This document shows positions 34,401 to 45,326 of a stretch of DNA of 64,000 nt, in pieces. The notes under the pieces are model-generated. The model was not told the DNA's origin and searched no databases. It saw only the letters and a list, made by a program, of their open reading frames with translations. The translations under genes were made by a program, and so were the position numbers. Numbering within the stretch: the first letter of the stretch is position 1; each line of letters starts with the position of its first letter. The stretch is from Micractinium sp. NFX-FRZ. Lineage: Eukaryota > Chlorophyta > Trebouxiophyceae > Chlorellales > Chlorellaceae. The stretch spans positions 91,114 through 155,113 of the forward strand of contig JAPTJF010000100.1 of NCBI GenBank assembly GCA_029339195.1. Reading direction: 5' to 3'.

Positions 34401-35199
34401 GCCCGCCTGCCCGCAGCACGACCACCACCTGCAACACCTGAAGCTGGCCAGCTACTCCATGGTCATCACGGGTGAGTCCCCCGCCTGTTTAACTTTACGT
34501 TCTTCTGGCGGATAGGAGTGTCTCTGTGCAGGCTGTCGGCTGGGCCGGGAGGGGCCACTGGGCACGTGTTCAGGCTCTCTCCACACCGTGCCACGCCCAT
34601 GCTCTGCAGGCGCCGGCAGCAAGACGCAGCGGGCGCAGGGCAGCGAGAGCGAGGCGTCCCAATACTACTACCCATATTCAGGTGGGTGGGCGGCTGGTTG
34701 TGGCTTTCAAAACTGCCCTGGGTTTCTGGTTGGAGGCGCAGTTGGCAAGATGCTGCGCGGGATGGGCAGCGCGGGCGTGGCTCGCTTCTCACAAGGCTGC
34801 GCTGGGCAGCTGGAGGACGGTTCTGCAACGGTTAAGAGCCGGGTTTCAAGCGGTACAAGATTGTTTGACCCATGGCCGTGCATGCTGGCTGTTTGCGCAT
34901 CCCTGGGCGGTTACGAGGGCAGCGCTGCACCCCGTTTGTCCCTCACTTGGCTGTATGCTTGTCAGGAGTGACCCCCGATCATGTGCAACGGGTGTCTGAA
35001 CAAATCCCTGCAAGAGTAGTGCTGACTGTGCTATCTACGCCCCACCCTGCCCTGCCGGCGTGGCTGTGCAGGCTTTGTCTCGGTCAGCGTGACCCCGGAC
35101 CAGATGGAGGTTGAGTTTTACACGCTCGAAGGAGGGCAGGACCCCGCCCACGTGGCGCTCATCCCCCGACAGCCGGGGTTGGGAGAGGAGCAGGATTGA
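31430..35199 (+). CDS. Purple acid phosphatase, low-molecular-weight type, with N-terminal membrane anchor
   Basis: Model: 31430-31958, 32163-32284, 32494-32550, 32911-32987, 33231-33307, 33603-33682, 34077-34193, 34417-34471, 34610-34681, 35072-35199; 437 residues. The metal-ligand motifs of purple acid phosphatases are all present and in order: FFAIGDWG, GDNMY, GNHD (split by an intron after the His), VGHHPTYSDG and GHDHH. Family enzymes hydrolyse phosphate monoesters with an Fe-containing bimetal centre. Here RRRR precedes a ~24-residue hydrophobic helix (about 57-80), then a Ser/Gly/Thr linker to residue ~135, so it looks like a type II anchored ectoenzyme rather than a cleaved secreted form. 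The start ACCATGG at 31430 is favoured by context. Intron 4 has a GC donor. The acceptor of exon 5 is a CAGCAG pair, so one Ser is optional. Confidence 0.9.
32695..32722 (+). repeat. Exon-edge echo in phosphatase intron 3
   Basis: Degraded copy (GGCACGGCATCAGCCGCTCC) of part of exon 3 (real: GGCAAGGACATCAGCCTCTCC at about 32513). Weaker than the echoes in other genes. Confidence 0.5.
33958..33990. repeat. TTTACA-type short tandem repeat
   Basis: Four to five copies of (A)TTTTACA within an intron of the phosphatase gene. Confidence 0.85.
34968..34996 (+). repeat. Exon-edge echo before the last phosphatase exon
   Basis: AGTGACCCCCGATCATGTG in the last intron resembles AGCGTGACCCCGGACCAGATG at the start of the last exon (about 35085-35110). 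Confidence 0.55.
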
Positions 35200-35820
35200 G
35201 GCGGGGGGATGACCAGCGGCCCCAGCGATTTGGCAACTCGACACTAACCGACCGACTTGGTTCAACGCAGCTGGGCTCGGCGATTGCCCTCCACACATGG
35301 ACTGCTGGCGTCTGTACCTGTGGGTGTGCCTGCCCGTGAGCTGCCGCAGTGCATTACCGAATGTTGCATCTTCTCACACTGCTTATTTCATTGGTACATA
35401 CCCTTATTTACTTTGCTATCAGAAGCCTGCCATCCCTGACTTGTGGCCAATGTGGCGTCACGCTGCACGCAAAGGCCAGGTGGCGGCTGGGCACCTCGTG
35501 CGATCCCCTCAGAGGGTGCAGGCAGTGTGTCGTGTACCGCACATGCACCGCGTTGCTTTGCATGATGCATCACCAACCAGGGCTCACAGGGGCAGATGTA
35601 CCCCCCCCCCAACCCCACCACCACAGTTGGCAACCGCACCGCACCTGTTGAATGCAGTCGGCCGGCCCGCCATGTGGCGGCCGCGAGGCGGCGCGGGCTG
35701 TGGAAAGACCACCGGCTGCTTGCATCGGCCTCCCGACAGTCCTGATCGCACATCGCTGCGGTCACCAGGCGCTGACTCCCGTCCGACAGCCTCTCCGGCA
35801 GGTGCACCGGCAACAGCACC
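35200..35820. other. Intergenic
   Basis: 3' flank of the phosphatase and 5' flank of the RP2-like gene, same strand. No exon recognised. Confidence 0.45.
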
Positions 35821-38800
35821 ATGGAGTTTGCAGGGCTCAAGGGGGAGACGCTGGTGAAGCCGCCGGGATCCATAAACGGGTGAGCGTTGCAGGGGAGCAA
35901 GCAGGCCCGATCACGGCCCCACGCTCACGCGGCAAGAGCCGCTGACCGCCCTAGGGCCGTGCTAAGCCCGTTGGTATGATGCTCGCGGGATGGTCTATCG
36001 CGTCAAGGATGCGGTCCGAAAGGCAGGCCTGCCGGTGGCAGGTGGGCGAGGGAGCGGCCGTCACCGGCGGGTGGACGGCGAGCGGGCGCGCACCCACAAA
36101 CTCGTCCTGCCCTCGTTGGCTTCTCATTCGCTCTGCACACTGTTTGCTGCAGGGAGAGCTTCTCCATCCGCGACCTCGAAGAGTGCAGGTGGGTGCTGCC
36201 CAGCGCGTGCCTGCCGCGAACGAAATCGCGCTGCACACCACGCGGCCTGCCGGCTCGCATCCACTGCACCCTCCGCACCCCAACCGACAGTCACCTCACA
36301 CTACCTCACATTATTTGTCTGCCCTCACTGGCAGCGTCTTCATCCTGGACTACTCTTCCGAGGTGGAGATCAGCGGGTGCACCAACTGCCAGATCTTCAT
36401 CGGTGGGTGCCGCCATTGATGGGTGCTGCTCATGTATTGGCGGACGGTGACCCCACCATGCAGCAAAGCCACCCTGGCCTCCCGTCCTTCACGCACATCG
36501 TCCCCTTCCCCCACCTGATGCTTCAGGCCCCGTGGACGGCCCCGCCATCTTTGAGAACTGCTCCAACTGCCAGGTGGCGGTTGCCTGCCACTTGTTCAAG
36601 GCCAACGACTGCACCAACTGCGAGTTTGGTGGGTGCCCCCCTGCCCAGTGCCAGCCTGCCGATGCATGCTTTCTACTACCGATCACCATCTGCTGCCGAT
36701 GCTGCTGCTGCTGCTGCCAGCGCGGCTGGGTGCTGCCTGCTGCTAGCATCACTCTTGACTGCGGCTGCCCCCTGCACCCTGCCCTGTGCATTTGCCCTGC
36801 TTGAGTTCCCTGCTGCACACCCAGCACGTCACACTCTCATGCATCTGGGCCACCCGTCGATGCCGAGAGATGCATGCTCCCACACCTGCTTCCACACATG
36901 CGCAGGCCTGTACTCGTCCACCCAGCCCGCCATCTCCGCCTCCTCCGGCATCCGCATCGCCTGCTGGTCAGGCGCCTACCCGCTGCTGACCCAGGTGACT
37001 CCTGTTTCACTTGCTGGGTGCGGTGGGCGGTGGGGTGGGTGGCGCGGGCGGTGTTCAGCGCCTACCTTGCTGCTGAAGCTATTCCATGCGAGTGCTCGGG
37101 GAGGGTGGGGATTGGACGGGGTGCATAAAGTTTGTGTGGAGTGGTGGTGCTCTTGTGTGGGTATGCCCGCGCTTGCAGTCTACCGCCCTGCCTGGCGTGG
37201 CAACCCAGGTGCATGCGTGGTGCTGCACGCGGCCCACCCCACCCCACGCCTGCATCCACTCTCACTTCCCAACCTCGACCCCCAAACCCCACCCCCTGCG
37301 GCCCTGCCCTCGCAGCACTTTGCTGCCGCCAACCTGGACCCAAACACCAACCAGTGGAACAAGGTGGGGGCCTGCTGAGGGCAGGCACCTGGCCGCATAG
37401 TGGGATGCTAGCAATGCCCGGCCAGCTAGGCCATGGGAGGGGCGGCCAGGGACGGCCAGGCGTCTCCCCCCTCTGCCTGACACCCGTGTGAGGCGCAAGT
37501 GCGCAGCGCCAGCGCGGGGGCGGGCAGTGGATGCTCTGTGTTTTGTCCAGGGCGTCAAGCTTCCTCCTGACAATCCCCCCACCCACCGACCCAATCTGCT
37601 CCCCCCCGCTCCTGCCTGTGCAGGTGTACGACGCCAGCGCCGAGGAGGGCGGCGCCCCCAACTTCGAGCTGGTGACGGAGCAGAGTGAGCACGGGGGCAA
37701 GAGGAGCAGGGCAGGGGAAGTGGGAGCAGCGCAGGGTCCGCTGCCCTGGGGGGCGGCGGCGGCATCGGCGCGTGTACAAGCGGGCTGTCTGGCGCGCGGG
37801 GCCCAGCCGTGCGTGGGCAGAAGTGCATCGGCCTCCATCTCGAACACTGTTCTGTTGCGACACGCTGGACTGCCTTGTTCCATGTTGTGCTCTTCCGTCA
37901 ACCCTTGCTGCTTCCCCCCTCTGCCTGCCTACCTGCCTGCGTGCCTGCCGCAGCCCCCTACTGGGAGGTACCGCTGGAGAACTTTGGGTCGCCCGACAAC
38001 CCGGTGCCCGGCCCCACCGGCGCCATGTACACGGTGAGGGGGCTTGGGAGCCACACACAACAACCCGCTGACTGTATTGTGGCACTCACCAGAGTGGGCG
38101 GACGTGGCGCGCTTGCCTCAGCCAGATGCGACATCTGCCGCCCCTCAGCTGTCTGCCCCCTGCCCTCAAACCTCTCTCCCTGCCCCCTTTTTCTTGACCC
38201 CTCTGCCGCAGTCCGCTGCCGCCCCGCAGCAGCAGCAGGTGGAGGGAGCTGCGTCGGACGAGTTCTCTTTCGACGCCTCTGCCCCCGTTGCTGCTGCCGG
38301 CGAGAACGGGCCCGCCGTTGCGGCGCCTGCGGCTGCCGGCGGCATCATTTCGGACGACTTTTTGAGCGCCGGCGGCGAGGTGGGTCGCAGATTTCGGAAG
38401 CGGGCGCTGACTGCTACGTTTGGCAAAACGGTGCCGGGAGCTATTGGGTCCACAGCTTTTCAGCCCGAACACCTGCGTGCTCCACTGCCCCACATGGCTG
38501 CTGCTCGCAGCACAGCCTGTCTGCCTCCCCAACGCCAGCACCACCACCCTGCCCTGACACACACCCACACCCTGCTGCCCGTCCTCCCCATGCTGCCACC
38601 CTGCTGCAGCACATTGCCTCTGGCGACGTCGACACCGTGCCCAGCGGCATGCTGGAGGGGGCGGCGGCGGGGGGCGACCACCCGCTGGTGGCCGCCGCCA
38701 AGGCGCGCCTGCAGCAGCGGCTCAAGGAGCAGGCAGCGTGAGTGTGGGGCGGGGGGGAAAGGACTGAATAGAAATGTGTTGTGGTGGCTGCTGCTAAGTG

Positions 38801-40015
38801 CGCCGGCAGAAGTAGCTGGAGGGAAAAGCGGCGTGGGCTAGGGGGAGGCAGCTGGCAGAGGGGAGCCTGATTGCGCAGGATGGTGTAGGAGGGGGTAAGG
38901 CAAGGAAGCGTAGGGGCACGGTGATGCCGTGGGTGTATGATGCACGTGGATGCTGTGCGTAATACCATAGTGTGCTTGGAAGGACAGGCTGGCGGGGCGC
39001 CTGCCTGCCAGTTGTTCTCTTGCTTGCGCCCACCTCCCCTGCACCCTGCCTTCCCCTCCCTTCCGTGTGATGTTGCAGGCAGGAAGCTGAGCAGAAGGCG
39101 GCGGTGCAGGGCACGGCCTCGCAGTACCTGGAGCAGTTCTACGAGGTGAACCCCCCTTTGCTCCATTGTTCACGTGTGGTCTTGTTGTTTTGTTGATTGC
39201 CTGTGCGGAGGCGCTTCTTGGGTGTGTCTGACGTCGTGCGTTTTGGGGCGAGTGCATAGAACAGAGGCAGGCAGTTCTTTGAGTTAAAGCTGTTTCATGC
39301 TGCCCCTCACTGCTGCACACTTAAACGTGCCCGCCGCCTGCAATGCAGCGCCGCAACCGCGCCAAGGAGGACCGCATCAGGGCGGGGCGCGAGGCGCTGG
39401 AGGGCAAGGGTGGGTGGTGGGTGCGAGCTATGGGAGGTAGTGGTGGGCAGGTGACAGGGCATATGCTGGTGTGCTGCTCGGCGTGGGCGGTGCTCCGTTT
39501 GCAGGGAGGCCACAGCTGGGCCCCCAGCCCATGCTGCCCTCTCATTGCACCCACATCTCATTGCACACCGCTGCCATGCAAGCAATGGATTTCTGGCCAG
39601 CGGTACCAGCCATGATGCGACGCGCATTGTGGTTTCACCACCCCAACCCTCTGACCTCTTGCTTTGCTCAGGCAACGGCGAGCTGGGCCCCAGCGGTTCC
39701 AACGACCCGGAGCGCATCATCTCCATGATCGACTTCAACCTCACACGCCCCAACGGCACCGGTGCGTGCGGGCGGCAATGGTTGGCTGTTGGGGCTAAAC
39801 AGCAGAGCTGGAATAGGCTAACCCGTCGCAGGACGACAAGGCTGCGTTTTGAACTGGCTGCGCGCAGCAGTGGCGCCTCAAGTCTCCTCCGCATCACCTG
39901 CCATCCCCTCCTCCGCCCCTCACCCACCCCTTCCCCCCCTGCAGACCTGTCCCGCTTCAAGAGCGTGCTGTTCACCTGCAAGTCCAAGGGCGCCATGCCT
40001 TCTGCGGCTGCCTAA
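35821..40015 (+). CDS. RP2/TBCC-domain protein fused to a clathrin light chain-like tail
   Basis: Model: 35821-35879, 36153-36188, 36335-36402, 36527-36628, 36906-36994, 37316-37363, 37624-37684, 37954-38033, 38212-38379, 38610-38737, 39079-39145, 39349-39409, 39672-39761, 39945-40015; 375 residues. Residues 1-180 match RP2 (XRP2) along its length: GSINGESFSIRDLEEC, CTNCQIFIGPVDG, ENCSNCQVAVACHLF, CTNCEF, TQPAISASSGI, NTNQWNKV. RP2 is an Arl3 GAP of cilia and Golgi trafficking. The catalytic Arg of RP2 (in CQQFR) is Lys79 here (CHLFK). Residues ~181-237 are an acidic Ala-rich linker. Residues 238-375 are charged helix (YLEQFYERRNRAKEDRIR), then ERIISMIDFN and DLSRFKSVLFTCKSK, matching the C-terminal 'DF(N)...D(V/L)SR.(R/K)SVL..LK' signature of clathrin light chains. 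All junctions, including those between the two halves, are in frame. Fusion rather than two genes is supported by the lack of any stop or new start between them. Confidence 0.85.
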
Positions 40016-40412
40016 GGGAGAGTTGCCAGCGAAACCTTCACTTCGGCGGCCTGGTTGCAGCGCACAACAGCATCAGACAGGTTTTGCGCTTGGACATAGG
40101 TGACGGCTGGAGCATGACTGCCGGCAGGGCAGCCAGAGAGGACTGATGACGGGAGGCAGGCCGCGGAAGCCGCAGCCGCCTGCAACCGACCAGCGCTAGG
40201 CCTGCCCCGTCGGCTGTGAGCGTATCCGCGATCCCCTCTTTTTTTCCTAAAGCGAACGAACGTTGAACACTTGCTCCGTGCATGTCGCATTTGTGCTTTC
40301 TGTATTGTGACCCGCGTTGCCAAGGGGACTGCCGCATGCTGCTTCCAAGCCACCTTGGCTGCTGACCTGGCGCCAGGTGCCTGGCGTGTGCTACTGTCCA
40401 TTCGAGGAATGT

Positions 40413-40417
40413 TGTAA
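40413..40417 (+). terminator. Candidate polyadenylation signal, RP2-like gene
   Basis: TGTAA ~400 bases past the stop. Confidence 0.4.
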
Positions 40418-40452
40418 GCTGCGTTTCACAGCGAGCAAAAAGGTGCAAGCCT

Positions 40453-40457
40453 TTACA
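40453..40457 (-). terminator. Candidate polyadenylation signal, molybdate transporter
   Basis: TGTAA on the minus strand, ~140 bases past the stop. With the plus-strand signal it implies overlapping 3' ends of the two convergent transcripts. Confidence 0.45.
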
Positions 40458-40592
40458 CACAACACAGAAAGGGGGACATGTGAAGCAGGCCAGAGCTGAT
40501 ACGCGAGAATAGAGGGAGCGGAATAGTCATGTATGATTTCTACTTCAATTATGATGTCTAAAACGCATCATGCGGGAGGAGGAGCACGCTCA

Positions 40593-43500
40593 TCAGCATG
40601 CAACGGCAACGGGCGGCGTTGGCTGCTGCTGCTGCTGTGACTGCACGCTGCCACAGCGGCGCAGGCCGCAGGCGGCTGCTGCTCGCCGGCAGAGCGGGGT
40701 GCACCTCTCCAGAGCCACATCCCAAGCCAGCAGCAGGTAGGCGGCGGCCAGGCCTGCAGGGGGGAAGGGGCAGAGGGCGGCAGAGCGAGGGTAGTTGCAG
40801 GAAGCACCCTGCCTTGGCGACGGCGGGCTGGCAGTCATATCATCTACCGTCACGCCGATTCCCACTAAAACCCTACCCATTGCCAGCAGCTGTCAGCAGC
40901 AGCAGCAGCTCGAATTTCCAACACCGTCAAATTCACCTGCCACCACGCCTATCGCCACGTTCCCCATTGCCAGCGTGACCACAGCGGTGAGCAGCAGCAC
41001 CGCCATGCCGCGCTCCCCCCGCTGGTTGCGCCCGCACGCCGCCAGCTGGATGCCGGCAAAGACCAGCATGGCGCCTGCGTGGCGCCAGGCGGGCGGGCAG
41101 ATGGGCGGGGAATGCGGTGCAGGAGCGTGTATGTGTGGGCGGCCATTGGCAGAGCATGCACATGCTCACCGCTGTCAGTTTGCGCAGATCATGGTGCTGC
41201 ATGGGTTTGGCTATATGCCATGGGTGCCAGGCACGCAACAGCGCCCGGACCGCTTATAGGGTTTTTTGCCATCCCGCTTCCACGCTCTGCACCAACCTGG
41301 GCCCCCCCAGGCAGCATAGCTCAGCCAAATTTGACGATGGAAGGTGTGGTGCCAGCTCACCCAGCAGCGGCGAGGGGAAGCTCTTGAGCAGGGTGAGGAG
41401 GGAGGAGCCAAAGAGGAGGCCCAGGGCCAGCTTGACCAGGCCAAGGAAGATGGGGGCCGCGCCTGTGCGGGCGCCAAAGCGCGCCTGCAGAGCAGCCGGG
41501 CGGCAGCACGGGCATGCTTTAGAAGAAATCACGAGCGTAGACAGCTGCCTGCACATTCTAGAAATTCTACAAGTTATGCTGATCAAGCAGTTGCTGAAAT
41601 GGTTGCGATATTGAAAGTCACAAGTAAGACAGCTGCCTGCGCATTGCAAGCTAGAGCGCCCCCACACCCCTACCCCTGCATGCCCCAAGCCTCGCAAACA
41701 GCGAGGCGGCTTCCCCACACCCGCCCCCCTGCCCCCCGGAACCTTCAACATGCCACGGCCAAGCTGCCCCGCCCACGTGTGCGCACCTGTGCCGCCAAGC
41801 CGCCCGCGCCGTGGCAGCAGGGCATGGCCCCGAACCAGCAGCCCACCATGTTCATTGCCCCCACGCTGAAGGCCACTGCAGGAGCGGGGCAGTGGAGAGG
41901 GGTGTAGAGAGCGAGGGGGGTAAGAGCGGGTGGGCAGTGACGGTGCGGTAGCAAGGGGCCAGGGACGGGAGGTGCCGTGTTGCAAGGATCTGTGGGGTCG
42001 TGAAGCTAAAGTGTTGAGGGCAGGTACGGACCACCCCTGTGGAGGCAGCTGGCAGGGCGCGGGCAGCAGAGACGGGGAGGCAAGCCGTGGCAGCCTCGGC
42101 CGACCCCCCTGGTACCCGGCCCGGGCCAAGGGCAAACAGCAATGGCATGGCGCCACACGCACCGCGGTCGGGCGAGGCGGGGCGGTCCGGGAAGAGCTCT
42201 CCTGCCAGCTGGCACACGCTGATGACGGAATTGAAGGACGTCAGCGCCAGCTGAGGCAGCCCCGCTTGCAGGATGCCTGGCAGAGGGAGGGGGCGGGGAG
42301 GGGCCATGGGGGCCGGGGTGGGCGAGAGTGTTCGGTGGGGGGGCGTGCAGGCAGGCTTTGCACGTGGCAGCTGCAGATCTAGGGTGTATGCATACACACA
42401 ATTCGGCACATCGGGAGACCATGGGACTGCCAACAACACCCAGCTGGCAGGCCCCCTGGCGCACGCTCACCAATCCTCCAGTCCTCTGCTGACGGCACCA
42501 AGGCGTGGATGGCGCTGGGCCCGAAGCTCAGCGCACGCACCACGCTGCAGGGCGGGAGGGGGGGCCAGCGGGCCAGCAGGCTTAGTGGGCTCTTGTCGGG
42601 GCCAACACCCCACTGAACATGTGCGCAAGCACAACAGCCCCGCCCACATTGACGCCACCCCAACCCACCCCACCCTCGTCTGCCCGGCCCACACAGCCAG
42701 CCAGCCAGGACTCACTCTGGGTAGTATGCCAGCGTGAGCACCACCCCCAGCACCACCAGCAACAGCGCCGCAGGCAGCTGGAAGCCCCGCCGCCTGATGC
42801 CTGCCTGCAGCCCGGCGGAGGCACCGCAGCCGCTTGCGCCGCCATGCGCGCCACTGCTGCCGCCGCTGCTGCTGCTCATGCCTGTCAGGCTGCGCTCGGT
42901 GCGGCTGCCGACGCGTTCAATGCCGTGCTTCAGGCGCAGCAGAGGGCGGCCGGCAGAGCTCGCCGCACCGCTGCTCTCGACGCTGCCTGCATCACTGCAT
43001 GTGTCCACGTCTGCCGCTGCCTCCTTGCCAGCCGCCCCGGCCTCAGCCGCCGCTGCCTCCTTGGCCGCTGCTGGCGCCGCGGCTGCTGCTGCTGCTGCTG
43101 TCCCACAGCCGGCTGGCTGCTGCTCACACTCACTCTCATCCTGCAGGCACCAGCAGCGGGGGCGGGTGGGGCATGCTGTTACCGCAGCAGGCGGGAGCGT
43201 GACAGGCAGGCGGACATCCCTCTGCTTCACAAACGGCGCACAGACTGCTTTGTTGCCTATGTCATTGCAGGGCATGTGTGTGCTGACGTGGCGTGTACCC
43301 CCCCCCCCCCACACACACACACACACACTCACAAACACGCACACAGGCAGGCAGGCAGGCAGGCAGGCAGACGAGGTCCCCCTCCTCACACACCTCCCGT
43401 GGGTAGACGGTCAGCAGGATGAAGGCCAGGGCAAAGAGGGAGAGGAAGAGGCCCTCTGCTCCCCACCACTGCCGCGTGGGCGCCGACTTGCCGTTGGTGT

Positions 43501-45326
43501 ACCAGGCCTGCTGCCAGCCCTGCGGAAGGGTGGCGGGCGGGGCAGGGGCAGGGAGGGAGGGCGGCGGCAACGGTTGGGTGGAGCGCAGGGGGCGGCGAGG
43601 CGGCGGGGAGACCCGGCGGCGGCGATGCGGACACAGCCCTGTTGCACATGCTGCAACTACAAGGAACACAGATGTCTCAGCACTCTTAGCCCAATGCACA
43701 TGGTGGCACCGTGGGCAGCAGAGCGCGCAGGCACTTCCGCCGCCACCCGCGGTACAACCTGCAGTACCGGACCCAGTGCCCGCCCACCTTCCTGGCCAGC
43801 TCCAGCCCCAGCCCCAGCTGCATGCCCCGGATGACAGGCATGGGGATGAGCCTGCGAGGAGGGCCCAGAAAAGAGGTGGGGGCAGGCAGGCAGGCAGGCA
43901 GGTAGGGAGGGGGGAGGGGGGCCGCCTCCGCTGGTGCAGTGACAGCCCTGGCCTCAGCCAGCCTTCCCCACACTTTACCGCACACGCCGCACGGCCCAGG
44001 CAGCCAAGCGCCGCCAGCGTGGGCACTTGCTGGCCAGCCACAACGCGCGCAGCGCGCCCAGCACTGCCGTAGGCACCGTGGCCTCTTCAAGACAGCGAAC
44101 ACCCAAGGGTTGCAAGCAGGTGATTGGAGGCCAGAACGTGAAGCGTTGTGCGCGGACTCACTTGCTGGCCAGCCAGAAGGCGCGCAGCGCGCCCAGCGCC
44201 ATCACGCAAGCGCTCACAAAGATGCCGGCAGCCATGATCTGCAGGGGCCATATGGTGGGAGTACACACCAGTGTGAAGGCATGGCAACACTGCCCCACGG
44301 CACTACGGCACAAGCACACAGCACACACGTCGTGGTGGCCTGCTTCAGGGCATAAGAGGCGCGTGTCGGCAAAGTGCGGGCAGGCGTGTGAGCAGAAGCC
44401 TGGGGAGGGAAGGAGGGAGGGAGGGAGGGAGGGAGGCGCTGCCTCCGCTGTGTGCCGGTCCCAGCGGGCCCAGCAGGCGCTGCCGGGCTGCGTGCTGACT
44501 CTGCACGCCGAAACAAGGGCGCCCACTTGCGCCATCGGCGGCACCTCCTGGCTCGGCACCACCGCGGTAAACAAACGGGAAGGCAAGCAGACAGGCAGCC
44601 CTGCCCTTGTGCTGCTGCCGCTGTGGACAAGGAAGCACCCACCTGCGGCACGGTCAGCGCTGCCTGGCTCAGCGCCACGGCTGCAATGGTCTTCATGGGC
44701 TGGACGGGCATGGGGATGCCAAATGCGACGCCGGTGATGATGTTGTAGAGGCCTGCCGGAGAGATGGGGAGGGGAGGGGAGCGCGACAAGTGGAGCGTGA
44801 CTTTGGGGGGAGGGAAGCAGCCACGGAGGGGGGGCAGCAGGGGCACAACCTAGCAGGAGCTGAGAAATCGAGTCTTGAATCCCTGGGCGAGGCAGAGAGG
44901 CACACCCACCCACCCACCGGAGAAGATGAGAGTGGTGCTCAGGTTGAGGCCGCTGGTCTTGACCAGCCCCACCAGCAGCGGCAAAAAGGTGCCCAGGTCG
45001 CCCAGGCTGCCGCTGACCTCCTGCAGGTCGAAGAACACAGGCGGGGGTGGGGGCTACGCGCTCGGGGCAGAGTCTGTCGGGCCAGCAGCAAGCTGTTGCC
45101 GCTGCCAGCTGTCGCCGGCTGCTGCGCACAGTGTGCTGGGCTTGTTATACCTGTTTCTATCGCACACAAAGCCTGCACTCCGAAGTGGCGGCGTAGTGAG
45201 GCGCACCTGCAGGGTGAGGTTGCGCCAAAAGGTGGCGACGCCGGCGCCGGCGGATGCCCACAGGCGGCGGGGCGCCGCCGCCAGTCGGCGGCAGCAAGCC
45301 GTGGGGGCGGGGGCGCCGCTAGCCAT
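40593..45326 (-). CDS. MOT1: Molybdate transporter, MOT1 family
   Basis: Model (minus): 45207-45326, 44918-45020, 44643-44752, 44162-44238, 43788-43851, 43394-43519, 42716-43140, 42471-42544, 42163-42276, 41787-41875, 41361-41484, 40937-41074, 40593-40753; 574 residues. Family signatures: EVSGSLGDLGTFLPLLVGLV in the first membrane segment, LYNIITGVAFGIPMPVQPMK, GIFVSACVMALGAL, LIPMPVIRGMQLGLGL, and in the second half GLPQLALTSFNSVISVCQLA, GAMNMVGCWFGAMPCCHGAGG and GARTGAAPIFLGLVKL. These two internally related halves are typical of plant and algal MOT1 molybdate importers (SulP-related). Exon 7 encodes a ~110-residue Ala/Glu/Ser-rich loop between the halves that is not part of the transporter fold. 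Residues 1-40 are Ala/Arg-rich and could be a targeting extension. Specificity for molybdate is inferred from the family. Confidence 0.88.
43298..43372. repeat. CA dinucleotide and CAGG tetranucleotide microsatellites
   Basis: A C run, a (CA)n run and a (CAGG)n run back to back, inside a molybdate transporter intron. Confidence 0.9.
44022..44078 (-). repeat. Exon-edge echo in molybdate transporter (exon 4)
   Basis: CACTTGCTGGCCAGCCA then CGCGCAGCGCGCCCAGC, ~140 bases inside the intron after exon 4, repeats the end of exon 4 and its donor region (real copy about 44155-44215). Confidence 0.85.
44405..44436. repeat. GGGA tetranucleotide repeat
   Basis: Perfect to near-perfect (GGGA)n in an intron of the molybdate transporter. 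Confidence 0.9.

Larger units (their letters stand above)
40016..40592. other. Convergent 3' flanks
   Basis: Between stops of the RP2-like gene and the molybdate transporter gene. Oppositely oriented TGTAA motifs occur at 40413-40417 (+) and 40453-40457 (-). No exon seen. Confidence 0.5.

Noticed and set aside
35821..40015. Reading the RP2-like and clathrin-like parts as two genes
   Set aside because: No stop codon, polyadenylation signal or convincing new start lies between them, and every intron phase fits a single chain.
43298..43372. CA and CAGG repeats as a CRISPR-like array
   Set aside because: Simple microsatellites with no spacer structure, in an intron of a eukaryotic gene.
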